Under the pieces are notes generated by a model that worked only from the letters and a program-made list of their open reading frames with translations, was not told where the DNA came from and did not search any database. 64,000 nt of DNA from Nocardia terrae (lineage in GTDB: Bacteria > Actinomycetota > Actinomycetes > Mycobacteriales > Mycobacteriaceae): assembly GCF_009760405.1 (NCBI RefSeq), contig NZ_WRPP01000008.1, positions 220,836 to 284,835 of the forward strand, read 5' to 3'. Below are positions 43,532 through 52,885 of the stretch, piece by piece. Within the stretch, counting starts at the first letter, position 1; every line of letters begins with the position of its first letter. A program made the position numbers and the translations under genes.

Positions 43532-46500
43532 ATGGACAGCGCAATCGCGGAGGCCGAGCGGCAGGCCAGGATCGTTCGATTCTGGCGCGCGGTGGAGTAT
43601 TTCAGTCCGCAGCAGGTCGACTCACCGAAAAAGGCCCCCAAAGAGGTCGAGCGAGTCTTCACCGGACAGCTTCTGCCCTGGGAACGCGAGGCCAAGCCGA
43701 TCTTCCCCGGCTTCGTCTGGCGGCACACCGTATACGCGGGCGTCTTCGACATCGAGAAGATCCGCGACGTGCTGCAAACCGCGCTGCCCACCCCGGAACC
43801 CGATCCCGATCACGCTGGTCGAATCAACGGCCAGAGTGCGCTTCTCAGTCTCACCCTCGATGACACCGGGCGCTTGTACAGGGAGAGCGTCACCGTGTCC
43901 TCCTGCGCTTGGGCCCTGGGCAGAACCGTCCTGCCCCCGGGTCCTGGCAGTAGCGAATGGCTGGATGGGTTCGACGATTGCAGTAAGGACATACGGGCCA
44001 CGTTGTTCGAAATCGGCGATGGCCGAGTCCGCATCGAAGCATCTGGAAACCCCGAATCGGGTGGTAAGCGAGTCTTGCGAGCCATCGCAGGCGTGAGTGC
44101 CCGGGTGGCGCTCGATATGGCGACCGGCGGGCTGGCCTCCTTGGCCGGCATCGTCGGCACCGCGGTCACCGAACACTTTGGTGAAGTGGCCGGCAAAGTC
44201 GCCGAGAAGATGTCCGACGCGCTCGCGAAGGATGCGACATCGGCAATCGAGAAGCGGGCGAAGAAGACCGAGAACGACGAGGAGCCGTCTGCGGAGAACG
44301 CCGCCGACCAGGAATCGACACCCAAGAATCTCGGTACGAAAGCCCTTACTGTCGAGGATCTTTCAGCAATCACACGCTGGGTGGCCGAGGCACTTGGCGT
44401 GGACGATGTCCTCGAACCGACCGAGATCTGGGTGAAGTCCTTCCGGGTCTCGGCGAAACATGCCGACGAGATGTCCGGCGACGAGATCATCAACAGCTTC
44501 TACGCCAAGGACCTGGAGAAGGTCGCTACCGAGATTCTCGACAGGAATGCCGGGCGAGCGTTGACGGCCTATCTGCGTTCGGACGAGTCGATCAACGCGG
44601 ACGGCCGGATCGACGTACGCCAGCAGCCGCACGAGATGCTGAAAGCGGTATCCCCAGAGGCGATGCCGCTCGGACGCTGGCCGGCCAAGCCGGAGCATCC
44701 GTTGAACCTGAGTCAGCAATTCGCGGTCAACCAGATCCTCGCCACTCTGGGCGATCCCGAGGCCCGTGGAATCTATGCGGTCAACGGCCCGCCGGGAACT
44801 GGCAAGACCACCATGCTGCGCGACCTCATAGCCGCGGTCATCGTGAAGCGCGCCGAACGGCTGGCCGATCTGCCGAATCCCCGCGCGGCCTTCGCCTCCT
44901 CCAGCTCGACAGTTGAATGGACATGTGTCGAGAGCGGGCACACCCGGCGGATCACTCCGCTCATTGCCGAGTTGACCGGATTCGAGATGGTGGTTGCATC
45001 ATCGAATAACGGTGCGGTGGAAAACATCACGATGGAAGTGCCGGCGCTGGACTCCGTCGACCGCCAGACATTTCCCGATGCCGAATACTTCTCAGGTCCG
45101 GCCACAATGCTCGCGGGAGAACCGTGCTGGGGTGCCGTGGCCGCACGATTGGGGAACCGAAACAACAGGTCCGAATTCGTCAAGAGATTCTGGTGGGGAA
45201 ACATCGACCGTGGTGGTCCCCAATCCGCGAATACAGAGCTCACGGGATTGAGCCCGATTCTGAGGGACCTCGCGCAACAGGGTATGCAGCCTGATCCCGA
45301 CTTGTTCGCGCGGGCGGTCCAGACGTTCCGGAACGCGGTCGCGACCGTCCGCCGACTCGCCGCCGAGCGGCAGCGCGTCGCAGAGATCGCCGAGCGGGCG
45401 GTAACCGAGGACCCGTACCTGAGAACGCTTCGCCGACAAGCCCGCAACCACGTTGAACAGATTCAACGGCTCCAGGCGATGCGGGCCGATCTCTCCAGCA
45501 CCGAGACTTCCGCAATCTCCGCGAAAAATCGTGCAGAACAGGCGGTTTCCACTGCAGTCCAGGCACTCGAGGCAGCTGACGCGGCTGCGCGCGCCGCACT
45601 TGCTCGCCTCGGTGACGCTGAGCGAGCAATGTACGCGCATGCGGGCACCAAGCCCGGCTGGTTGAAGCGGCTGCTCTCGGGTGGGACAGCGATGCCGGAC
45701 TGGGAGGACGCCGCGGGGCCCTTCCTCGCCGAGGTCACCGATGCCCGTCGTTCGGCCGATGCGGCCCAGGCCCTGTGCGGGTCGTACGAGACCGAATGGC
45801 ACAAGCGCCAGCACGAATACAGCACGGCCGCAGCCGCGGTGAACGACTGCCGACAGCGTTTGGACCGCTGCGACCAGGCGATTCAACAAGCACAAACCAA
45901 CGCGCGATCCACCGTTCACTCTGTGCGGCAACGGCAGTTCGAGATTCAGCAGGAAGCGGCGCTGCTCGAGCAGGCGAGAGAATTGTGGGACGGGGCGGTT
46001 CCCGGCGACGAATGGAATCCCCTGGGCGTGGAAGCCACGGCCGATGACCAACGCAATGCCATGGAGAAGCGGGAGAGATCCGCGCCGTGGATGGACAAGG
46101 AATTCGCCGAAGCACGGTCCCGGGTGTTTCTGGCCGCACTGGCCCTTCATCACGCCGTTCTGACCGCCGAGCCCAAACTCGCCTGGGACAACCTGCGCGC
46201 GGCCGTCGACGTTGTCAAAGGTGCTGCACCCGTCGAGCTTCCGCCGCACAAGGCCCGTGCGGCATGGCAGATGTTGTTCTTCGCCGTTCCGGTGGTCTCG
46301 ACGACATTCGCGTCCGTGCCGACGATGTTCAACGCGCTCGGAAGAGAAGACCTCGGCTGGTTGTTCATCGACGAAGCGGGACAGGCGACACCGCAGGCCG
46401 CCGTCGGAGCGCTGTGGCGCAGCCGACGTGCGGTCGTCGTGGGCGACCCGCGGCAGTTGGAGCCGGTGGTGACATTGCCGTGGCAAGGCCAGCAACGTCT

Positions 46501-47311
46501 CTACGCCAAGTTCGGTCTCACCAAACGCTGGACCCCGCAGTTCGCGTCGGTCCAGTCGATCGCCGACCGGGTCAACGCCTACGGCACATGGCTGCCCGAG
46601 CCCGACACCTCCGAGCGGATCTGGGTCGGTTCACCACTGCGCGTCCACCGCCGGTGCGACCCCCTCATGTTCGAGGTCAGTAACACCATCGCTTACGACA
46701 ACATGATGGTCTACGGCGTCACGGGCCGCGACGAGCCGTTTCCCTTGGGCGACCGAAATCTCTGGGTGCAGGTCGATGCCCGAACGAGTGGCGGCAAGTG
46801 GAATCCGGAGGAAGGCCGACTGGCGCTGACGATCCTGCGTCGGGTCCACAGTCGCATCGAGGCGATCGTCGACGAGGAGTTGAGGCGAGAGGGCACCGAC
46901 CACCACTCCACCCCACGTGACCGGGACGCCGAGATCGCCGCCCGCTTCGCGGAGTCGATCTTCATCGTGAGCCCATTCCGGGCGGTCGCCACGGCACTCG
47001 ACCGCTACCTCCGGAGGGAGGGCATGCCGATCCCACGCGACCGGCTCGGCACGGTCCACACTACGCAGGGCAAGGAAGCCGACATCGTCATTCTCGTCCT
47101 GGGCACCGCCACCCACGAAAATCGAGCCCGCGAATGGGCCTCGGGCACACCCAACTTGCTCAACGTCGCCGTTACCCGCGCCCGTCGCCGACTCGTCGTG
47201 ATCGGAGACTTCCACCGGTGGGGCTCACTGCAGAATTTCAGCGCACTTGCCGAGCACGCGAAGCCGGGCGGACTGCTCGAGCACTGGACTCCCGCCCCCA
47301 CCCGCGAGTAG
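43532..47311 (+). CDS. Second large SF1 (Upf1-like) helicase
   Basis: From ATG 43532 a 1259-aa protein. An unassigned 380-residue N-terminus with an Ala/Gly-rich region (LDMATGGLASLAGIVGTAVT) precedes Walker A AVNGPPGTGKTTMLRDLIAA (about 416). A coiled-coil insert follows (about 600-830). Motif II is GWLFIDEAGQATPQAAV (about 942), then VVVGDPRQLEPV, the C-terminal VHTTQGKEADIVILVLG and motif VI NVAVTRARRRLVVIGD. No nuclease domain is visible. It begins 116 bp after the HEPN-type gene on the same strand, probably part of the same defence module. Confidence 0.88.
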   Translation: MDSAIAEAERQARIVRFWRAVEYFSPQQVDSPKKAPKEVERVFTGQLLPWEREAKPIFPGFVWRHTVYAGVFDIEKIRDVLQTALPTPEPDPDHAGRINGQSALLSLTLDDTGRLYRESVTVSSCAWALGRTVLPPGPGSSEWLDGFDDCSKDIRATLFEIGDGRVRIEASGNPESGGKRVLRAIAGVSARVALDMATGGLASLAGIVGTAVTEHFGEVAGKVAEKMSDALAKDATSAIEKRAKKTENDEEPSAENAADQESTPKNLGTKALTVEDLSAITRWVAEALGVDDVLEPTEIWVKSFRVSAKHADEMSGDEIINSFYAKDLEKVATEILDRNAGRALTAYLRSDESINADGRIDVRQQPHEMLKAVSPEAMPLGRWPAKPEHPLNLSQQFAVNQILATLGDPEARGIYAVNGPPGTGKTTMLRDLIAAVIVKRAERLADLPNPRAAFASSSSTVEWTCVESGHTRRITPLIAELTGFEMVVASSNNGAVENITMEVPALDSVDRQTFPDAEYFSGPATMLAGEPCWGAVAARLGNRNNRSEFVKRFWWGNIDRGGPQSANTELTGLSPILRDLAQQGMQPDPDLFARAVQTFRNAVATVRRLAAERQRVAEIAERAVTEDPYLRTLRRQARNHVEQIQRLQAMRADLSSTETSAISAKNRAEQAVSTAVQALEAADAAARAALARLGDAERAMYAHAGTKPGWLKRLLSGGTAMPDWEDAAGPFLAEVTDARRSADAAQALCGSYETEWHKRQHEYSTAAAAVNDCRQRLDRCDQAIQQAQTNARSTVHSVRQRQFEIQQEAALLEQARELWDGAVPGDEWNPLGVEATADDQRNAMEKRERSAPWMDKEFAEARSRVFLAALALHHAVLTAEPKLAWDNLRAAVDVVKGAAPVELPPHKARAAWQMLFFAVPVVSTTFASVPTMFNALGREDLGWLFIDEAGQATPQAAVGALWRSRRAVVVGDPRQLEPVVTLPWQGQQRLYAKFGLTKRWTPQFASVQSIADRVNAYGTWLPEPDTSERIWVGSPLRVHRRCDPLMFEVSNTIAYDNMMVYGVTGRDEPFPLGDRNLWVQVDARTSGGKWNPEEGRLALTILRRVHSRIEAIVDEELRREGTDHHSTPRDRDAEIAARFAESIFIVSPFRAVATALDRYLRREGMPIPRDRLGTVHTTQGKEADIVILVLGTATHENRAREWASGTPNLLNVAVTRARRRLVVIGDFHRWGSLQNFSALAEHAKPGGLLEHWTPAPTRE

Positions 47312-47345
47312 TCCCCGACGGCTTCGGGAACTGTTCAACGCCACC

Positions 47346-47391
47346 GAATTTCAGCACTCTCGCGGCATACACGGAACCGGGCGGACTGCTC
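47346..47391 (+). repeat. Remnant copy of the helicase 3' end
   Basis: GAATTTCAGC...CCGGGCGGACTGCTC at 47346-47391 repeats positions 47233-47278 of the helicase gene. The encoded peptides are NFSTLAAYTEPGGLL against NFSALAEHAKPGGLL in the helicase C-terminus. It indicates that a second, related helicase once stood here and was lost except for its tail, or that recombination between tandem copies occurred. Confidence 0.65.
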
Positions 47392-47432
47392 GCCCCGCTG
47401 GCTGCCTGCGCCCGGACGGTAAGATTCGGACG

Positions 47433-48677
47433 CTATTTCACACTTGGCCAGAGAGCGTCACGAACATGTGTCATCGCCTCGGTCGGCTGCGCGCCCGTGT
47501 CGATCCCGAGCACATGGATGGTTCCCAAATTTCGTTCGTTCCCTGAAATTCGCAACGTCCGATGAGAATGCACACCCGGACTGGGATGCACGATGGCTGC
47601 GACGGGTGAGTCGCCCGGCGAGTACCCGGCAATATAGGTGAGCAGTTGGTGCACGTCCGCCGCACTCACCGTCTTCGAGTCATAGCGTTTGTACTTCGCG
47701 TCGATGGGGAGCAGCGCGGGCCGCACGCGGTCGGCGCTCAGACGGACCAGGGCATCGGGCCGGAGCGGCGGGCGGCTCTCGCGATCGCCGAAGACTGTGA
47801 GAGCTGTCTTCCCGCTGGAAGCGACCAATTCCGCACCGGCGGGAGCCGCGTCCCCGATCAGGCGGCAGGCGGCCGCCTCCCACAACCTCGGCATGTCCAG
47901 CAGCAGACTCTCCGCATCCAGCCCCCGGTCGATCAGCAGGTCGGTGACACCGCCACCGCGGAGCAGCAATCCGGCCCAGGTGAGTGCGGGGCGATAGCGA
48001 GCGTTGAGTCGGGTGTAGTGGGCCCGATCCAGGTGACGGGCCACCGAACTGCGCGACCCGGTGGGGAATTCGGCAGCCAGTGCGGCGAGCTCACGGGCCA
48101 GACCGGCATCCCCGACCCGAGTCTGGGCGACTCGCAACGCAAGTCCGCAGACCTCGTTCTCCCACACCTGCACCGCCCGTTCATGGGTGCGGGCGTGGAG
48201 TTGGTCGACCATACCGAATCGTTTGGTCGCTTGCGCCATGATGTCCAGACGGCCTCGCAGTACCGGTGCGACTCGATCGTGGGGAACGTAGTCGCGACGA
48301 AGACCGTCCCGCAACAGGATTCGGCATTCATCGGCGAGGGCGGCTGCGACTGGGTCAGCGATCCCGTGCCGATCGATCGACCATCGGCGACGGGTGGCTT
48401 CGTGCGGCACCGGGGCGTGGATCGCGTAGCTCAGCCACGTCAGGAGAGCGTTGCGTGGGAAGGCGATCTTGGGCGTCATGATCAAGCGCCTGCGGTCGAG
48501 TGCGAGTACGCCGACTGTGGCGCCCGCGGTCAGTCGCCACCCGTGCCGGTCGGCGGACACGGTTACCCGGCGCTGAGCCTCGAGCGCCCGCAGTCGTTGC
48601 AGGTCGTGCTCGGTGAGATCATCGAACGGCACCGAAATCGTCTCGTACTCGGACAGTTCGAGGGGTTCAGGCGTCAA
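47433..48677 (-). CDS. mcrC: McrC, nuclease subunit of McrBC
   Basis: A 414-aa McrC-family protein. The N-terminal part (VGVLALDRRRLIMTPKIAF) is the McrB-interacting domain. The C-terminal PD-(D/E)XK nuclease shows RPDALVRL and LLPIDAKYKRYD (about 325-337) followed by HQLLTYIAGY. It cuts modified DNA in complex with the GTPase McrB. The ATG overlaps the mcrB stop by 4 bp. Confidence 0.88.
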   Translation of the reverse strand: MTPEPLELSEYETISVPFDDLTEHDLQRLRALEAQRRVTVSADRHGWRLTAGATVGVLALDRRRLIMTPKIAFPRNALLTWLSYAIHAPVPHEATRRRWSIDRHGIADPVAAALADECRILLRDGLRRDYVPHDRVAPVLRGRLDIMAQATKRFGMVDQLHARTHERAVQVWENEVCGLALRVAQTRVGDAGLARELAALAAEFPTGSRSSVARHLDRAHYTRLNARYRPALTWAGLLLRGGGVTDLLIDRGLDAESLLLDMPRLWEAAACRLIGDAAPAGAELVASSGKTALTVFGDRESRPPLRPDALVRLSADRVRPALLPIDAKYKRYDSKTVSAADVHQLLTYIAGYSPGDSPVAAIVHPSPGVHSHRTLRISGNERNLGTIHVLGIDTGAQPTEAMTHVRDALWPSVK

Positions 48678-50731
48678 CTGGCTTCCCCGCCGGCCAGGAA
48701 TTCGGCGGCCAGCGCGGACGCGAGATCTTGCACCGCGACCTGAGCGGGTCTGCCGGTGTCCTGATCCACCAGTCCACCCAGGATCTGGCGCAGCAGTTCC
48801 GCGCGCCCGACGCAGTAGTCCTCGAGCAGCGGGACGATGTCGTGGTAGTAGGCGGTGAAGAGCTCCTCATCGGTGGCGAGTGGTTCGCTGTCGCACAGCA
48901 GATAGGCGTGACCGATCTGATGGTCGGTGTCGAGGCATTCAGCGATACGCCCATTGAGGGAGGTAAGGAAGGCCGACAGCTCGAGCGGGCCGATCGCCCC
49001 GGACAGTGCGTCGGGATCCGGCCCGACGTAGACGAATCCGAAGCGGCGGCGAATGGCGGCGTCGAGGTGGCTGACACTGCGGTCGGCCGTGTTCATGGTG
49101 CCGATGATGCGCACGTTGGCGGGGACGGCGAACCGGCGCTTGCTGATCGAGAGCTGCACCTCGATGCCACGTTTGTCGGATTCGAGCAGGGTGATCAGCT
49201 CGCCGAAGATGCGCGGCAGATCACCGCGATTGATCTCGTCGATGATCAGCAGGTAGACATGATCACGATCCTTGGCGGCGGCGGTGCACAGGTCATGGAA
49301 CAGTCCGTCGGTCAGCGCCAGCCGCAGTCCGGTCGCGGCGGCGTCGTGGACCGGCTTGTAGCCTTCGACGAAATCCTCGTAACCGTAGGAGGGGTGGAAG
49401 GTGACGAGCTGAATTCGCCCGTCCGCCAGCATTTTCGCGATCGCCGATCCCCGGTCGGGCGTGTCGATCGATGCGGCACGGCCGTCGACGGCCAATGCGG
49501 CGCTCAAGGCCAAGCGGGTCTTGCCTGTCCCGGGTGGACCGTGCAGGATCGCCTGCTTCTTCCGGTCGAGTACCGCCAGCAGCTGTGACACATCCTCGGG
49601 GACGGGCACTTCGAGAGCCTCGGATTCAGCGAGGTCTCCCATCCGAAGGAATTGCGAGAAAAGCTGTTCGGAAACCTTCGCAAAGGTGGGAACCCAGGCC
49701 CGCTGCGGTTCCGGCAGGTCCTGCTCGTATCTCGTATCCCATGCGACCGGCACGACATGCTTGGCCAGAGCACGGGATTCGTCGAAGCGATAGCCCTCGG
49801 TGACCGTTCCGATCGCCAGGATGTGGGTCATGCCCAGGTTGGCGACCACCCGGTCGCCGGGTTGAAGATCCCGGTAGGCCAGCAGGTTTCGCGCCTTGAC
49901 CAGATTGCCCCCGGCGGTGCGCGGCCAATAGGAGTCGAGCGCGAACTTGAGTTCGGTGTCGCTGGTGTACTGGGCCAGGTCTCCGACCTCGTCCCACTCC
50001 ACGCAGATGTATCCGCCGCTGAGGCATTCGTCCCAGAAGCTCGCGTTCCGGCCGGGCGCGATCTTCCACACGGTGCGCTTCTCCGGGCGGGGATCGAACT
50101 CCGAGTAGAGGAAGTGCATCACTTCGATCGGATGCCATTGCGCCAGTTCTGGATCGGCCGCCACAATGTCACGAAGGTGCCGATTCACTCGCCAGGCCGG
50201 AGCATTGCGTTCAGGGGTTCCGCCGAGGGCTTGGACGAATGCTCGCAGGTGGGAGCCGGACGCGATCGGCAGAAACTGGTCCGGGTAATAGACCGACAGC
50301 GTCTTGGTCGCCAACGCCTGTCCCGACTGCAGCACCGGCAGATCGTCCAGGACCGAGAAATCTCCGCGGCCGACAGCCTCGAGCGCGGCCGCGAACTCCC
50401 CGCGCAGTCGCACCCACGCGTCCTCGACGTCCATACCCCGCAGGTTCGCCGCCAGCCGCCATTCGCCCGAGTTATGGCGGTAGATCATGTGTTTGATCGC
50501 GCTGCCACCGCTGATACTGCCCAGCGCGGGGGTGTTGAACTCCAGCAGACGGCAGTAGGTGACATCGTCTCCGTCAGCTCCGAGCCCCAGCGCATACCGG
50601 CTCAAGGGCAAGCTCGGCCATTCCTCCAAGGGAAAAAGCTTCAAGACCTGCTGCCGCTGTTCCTCGGCCGCGGCGAGCGTCTCGGCCAAGGCGGCACGGT
50701 CGAACTCGGCGATCGCGTTGCGAATGTTCAT
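48674..50731 (-). CDS. mcrB: McrB, AAA+ GTPase with EVE-like recognition domain
   Basis: From ATG 50731 a 685-aa protein. Residues about 205-320 look like an EVE/PUA-type modified-base reader (VWKIAPGRNASFWDECL, GGYICVEWDEVGDL, LQPGDRVVANLG). The AAA+ domain has Walker A LHGPPGTGKTRLALSAAL (about 395), Walker B YLLIIDEINRGDLPRIFGEL (about 495) and sensor segment IIGTMNTADRSVSHLD, all typical of McrB. It recognises modified cytosine or other marked DNA and translocates to activate McrC. An upstream in-frame extension was rejected because it is low-complexity. Operon with DUF6416 gene and mcrC. Confidence 0.9.
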   Translation of the reverse strand: MNIRNAIAEFDRAALAETLAAAEEQRQQVLKLFPLEEWPSLPLSRYALGLGADGDDVTYCRLLEFNTPALGSISGGSAIKHMIYRHNSGEWRLAANLRGMDVEDAWVRLRGEFAAALEAVGRGDFSVLDDLPVLQSGQALATKTLSVYYPDQFLPIASGSHLRAFVQALGGTPERNAPAWRVNRHLRDIVAADPELAQWHPIEVMHFLYSEFDPRPEKRTVWKIAPGRNASFWDECLSGGYICVEWDEVGDLAQYTSDTELKFALDSYWPRTAGGNLVKARNLLAYRDLQPGDRVVANLGMTHILAIGTVTEGYRFDESRALAKHVVPVAWDTRYEQDLPEPQRAWVPTFAKVSEQLFSQFLRMGDLAESEALEVPVPEDVSQLLAVLDRKKQAILHGPPGTGKTRLALSAALAVDGRAASIDTPDRGSAIAKMLADGRIQLVTFHPSYGYEDFVEGYKPVHDAAATGLRLALTDGLFHDLCTAAAKDRDHVYLLIIDEINRGDLPRIFGELITLLESDKRGIEVQLSISKRRFAVPANVRIIGTMNTADRSVSHLDAAIRRRFGFVYVGPDPDALSGAIGPLELSAFLTSLNGRIAECLDTDHQIGHAYLLCDSEPLATDEELFTAYYHDIVPLLEDYCVGRAELLRQILGGLVDQDTGRPAQVAVQDLASALAAEFLAGGEAS

Positions 50732-50750
50732 GTCTGCCTTCGGTCCGGCT

Positions 50751-51071
50751 TCAGCCTCGAGCGCCCCGGAACAGCGCCGCGATGTCCTCATCCATCGAGT
50801 ACACGCAGGGCTGGCCATCCGGATACCGCCACCGCCACATGTATCCGCGTCCAGCCTCCGCGCACAGCCGGCTCGGCCTGGACAATATCCCCGCCGCCGA
50901 CTGGCTCCCCGACAACCCGAGCAGCTCCGCCAACTCCTGACCGGAGAACTCCCGCCCCGGAGCATCCACTAGCACCGAGAGCAACGCCCGAGCCTTGTCG
51001 GACAATCGATCCCACACTTCGGCGGCGAGATCGGCATCGGAAGGAGTCCACGGCTGCGTCGCTATGTTCAC
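50751..51071 (-). CDS. DUF6416 domain-containing small protein
   Basis: A 106-aa protein with a winged-helix look (LSDKARALLSVLVDAPGREF, then SGQELAELLGL) and a C-terminal WRWRYPDGQPCVYSMDEDIA segment that fits DUF6416. It ends 19 bp before mcrB and is in the same direction, so it is probably the first gene of the mcrBC operon and may be its regulator. Confidence 0.7.
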   Translation of the reverse strand: MNIATQPWTPSDADLAAEVWDRLSDKARALLSVLVDAPGREFSGQELAELLGLSGSQSAAGILSRPSRLCAEAGRGYMWRWRYPDGQPCVYSMDEDIAALFRGARG

Positions 51072-51119
51072 TCCGCAAGGGTTGTCGATCGAGGTGGGGA
51101 CGTCAATTCGATTCGGTCG

Positions 51120-51326
51120 CTACGGCCGATCGAAGCTTCCCGCTTTCACAGCACGAGTGAAGCTGTCCCAGGCTAGACCATCAAAAACCAAGACGGGACT
51201 GCATTCACCCAACTTCGAGTCACGCACAGCAACCCGGCCAGTACGTAGATGAGCAGCCTCTACGCATGCCTCCCCGCCCTGGCTCCGACTGCTCTTGAAC
51301 CATCGCGCTCCGGCCAGATCATTCAC
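51120..51326 (-). CDS. DUF397 domain-containing protein
   Basis: A 68-aa protein with the DUF397 consensus: ARWFKSSRSQGGEACVEAA, VAVRDSK and LAWDSFTRAVKAG. DUF397 proteins are the small partners of Scr1-type helix-turn-helix proteins in actinomycetes, forming toxin-antitoxin-like or regulatory pairs. The ATG overlaps the stop of that partner by 4 bp. Confidence 0.9.
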   Translation of the reverse strand: MNDLAGARWFKSSRSQGGEACVEAAHLRTGRVAVRDSKLGECSPVLVFDGLAWDSFTRAVKAGSFDRP

Positions 51327-52222
51327 GATTCATACTCCTTCGCAACCGATCTCAGAAGATGCTTGCTGTCCGTCTCGCTCAACGCTACGCGGCCGATCTT
51401 CACGTAGGCATCCCGGTAGCGGGAGACGTCTGTGTCGCTGTCGAAGTACAACCGTGTCCCGTACGACTCGACATAGATTGTCGTGGGCTCCACCGGTTCG
51501 CCAGTACTCGGATCGAGAGGAAACTCCAGCATCACGAACGGCCCGACATGACCGCCGACAGGAAACCCGACCCGGAACGGAACCACACGAACTCTGACGT
51601 TCGGCGGTGTGTCGGCCAATCTACGCAGCTGTGCCGCCATGACTCTGGGTGAACCTGCCACTCGCCGAAGTACCGCCTCGTCGATGAGGAGGTCGACTTC
51701 GACCGGAGACAATCGACGAGTAATCGCAGCCTGCCGCTGAATCCGAACCTGCACCCGCTGCTCCAGCTCCATGACCGTATCCGAGCTGAAGAACACACGA
51801 TCCAGCGCTCTCGCGTAATCAGCCGTCTGAATGATTCCGGGCACGGTGTCGGGCTGGTACATGGTGATCCGTTCGGCGGCCACTTCGAGCGACATGTAAG
51901 TCTCGAAATCAGCAGGAATCAGATCCTCGTATCTCGTCCACCAGTGGGAATCATCAACTGGCCGCGTGCGCCGATCCGCTTGCAGCGCGAGAGCCTTCAT
52001 CTGCTGCGTCTGCTCCTCCGGCACGCCGTAGAGCTTGCACAACGCCTCGACGTCAAGCTGACGTATCCGCGGATTCTCCCCCTTCTCCAATCGTTGTAGC
52101 GTCCCGGCTCCCCGCTCGATCAGCCTGGCCGCATCGGCCAGGGAGAGCCCCACCGCTTGCCGCAGCTCCCGGAGTTGCCTCCCCAACTGCCGCCGAGGAA
52201 TCGTCGTCGGATTCTTGCTCAT
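51323..52222 (-). CDS. Scr1-type helix-turn-helix regulator (DUF5753)
   Basis: A 299-aa protein from ATG 52222. The N-terminal XRE-type helix-turn-helix is LGRQLRELRQAVGLSLADAA through GTLQRLEKGENPRI. The C-terminal DUF5753 domain has YQPDTVPGIIQTADYARAL and VRVRVVPFRVGFPVGGHVGP. Pairs of this protein with DUF397 act in development and in control of neighbouring genes in Streptomyces. It is divergent from the small membrane protein at 52450. Confidence 0.9.
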   Translation of the reverse strand: MSKNPTTIPRRQLGRQLRELRQAVGLSLADAARLIERGAGTLQRLEKGENPRIRQLDVEALCKLYGVPEEQTQQMKALALQADRRTRPVDDSHWWTRYEDLIPADFETYMSLEVAAERITMYQPDTVPGIIQTADYARALDRVFFSSDTVMELEQRVQVRIQRQAAITRRLSPVEVDLLIDEAVLRRVAGSPRVMAAQLRRLADTPPNVRVRVVPFRVGFPVGGHVGPFVMLEFPLDPSTGEPVEPTTIYVESYGTRLYFDSDTDVSRYRDAYVKIGRVALSETDSKHLLRSVAKEYES

Positions 52223-52449
52223 CAAGACCGCTCCAAAATCTTTGGATGGCGCGCATGCCCGATCGTGGGTGACTGCTTGAAGAACTGCGGATTCCATTGT
52301 CCGCGTGGCCTGGAACTCCCGCAGGGGAAACGGGCGGATTCCTTTGGTTCATCCAATCTCGCCGCGAACTCGACGTCTCAGGTCCTCTACTGAGCAGACA
52401 TCGAACAACACCGTCCGTCATCGCTCGATCCGAGTCACAGGAGTCCGTA

Positions 52450-52653
52450 ATGCCTTGGGACGCATGGGCACTGCTGTCGATCATCGCCCTCTGCATCACT
52501 GTCATCCTCTGGTCCTGCTGGGGCTTCTACACCGACAGCCACTCGAAAAGCCCAACTTCCCTACGGCTCCCGCTCGCCGGCGGCGGCCACCTCGACGTCC
52601 CCCGCTCGACCGGCCACCCCACCGGAAGACACCGCTCCCGCCCCCGAAAGTGA
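52450..52653 (+). CDS. Small membrane protein (67 aa)
   Basis: A 67-aa protein starting at ATG 52450 with AGGAG 6-10 bp upstream. It has one membrane span (ALLSIIALCITVILWSCWGF) and a basic C-terminal tail (RHRSRPRK). It is followed after 7 bp by a winged-helix gene, which suggests a two-gene operon. No family known. Confidence 0.55.
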   Translation: MPWDAWALLSIIALCITVILWSCWGFYTDSHSKSPTSLRLPLAGGGHLDVPRSTGHPTGRHRSRPRK

Positions 52654-52660
52654 CCAAACA

Positions 52661-52885
52661 ATGACCCCCGCCGAGGTAGCCGTCCTGGCCGCCCTCCACC
52701 CCGACAACGTCCTGACCGCAGCCCAAATCCAACAGGCCTCAACCCTGACCACCTGGCGAACCCGAAACGCCCTCGCCCAACTCGAATCCCGCGGCCTGAT
52801 CATCCCCAGCCACCCCCGCGGCCGCTGGCGAATCAGCCCTCGCGGCCGCGCCGCCCTGATGACGAAGGGAAGGCGTTTCGCCTAG
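52661..52885 (+). CDS. Small winged-helix protein (74 aa)
   Basis: A 74-aa protein consisting of one MarR/winged-helix-like domain: AEVAVLAALHPDNVLTAAQI, TTWRTRNALAQLESRGLI and the wing HPRGRWRISPRGRAALM. It starts 7 bp after the small membrane protein gene. It is probably a DNA-binding regulator or a toxin-antitoxin-type partner; targets unknown. Confidence 0.6.
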   Translation: MTPAEVAVLAALHPDNVLTAAQIQQASTLTTWRTRNALAQLESRGLIIPSHPRGRWRISPRGRAALMTKGRRFA

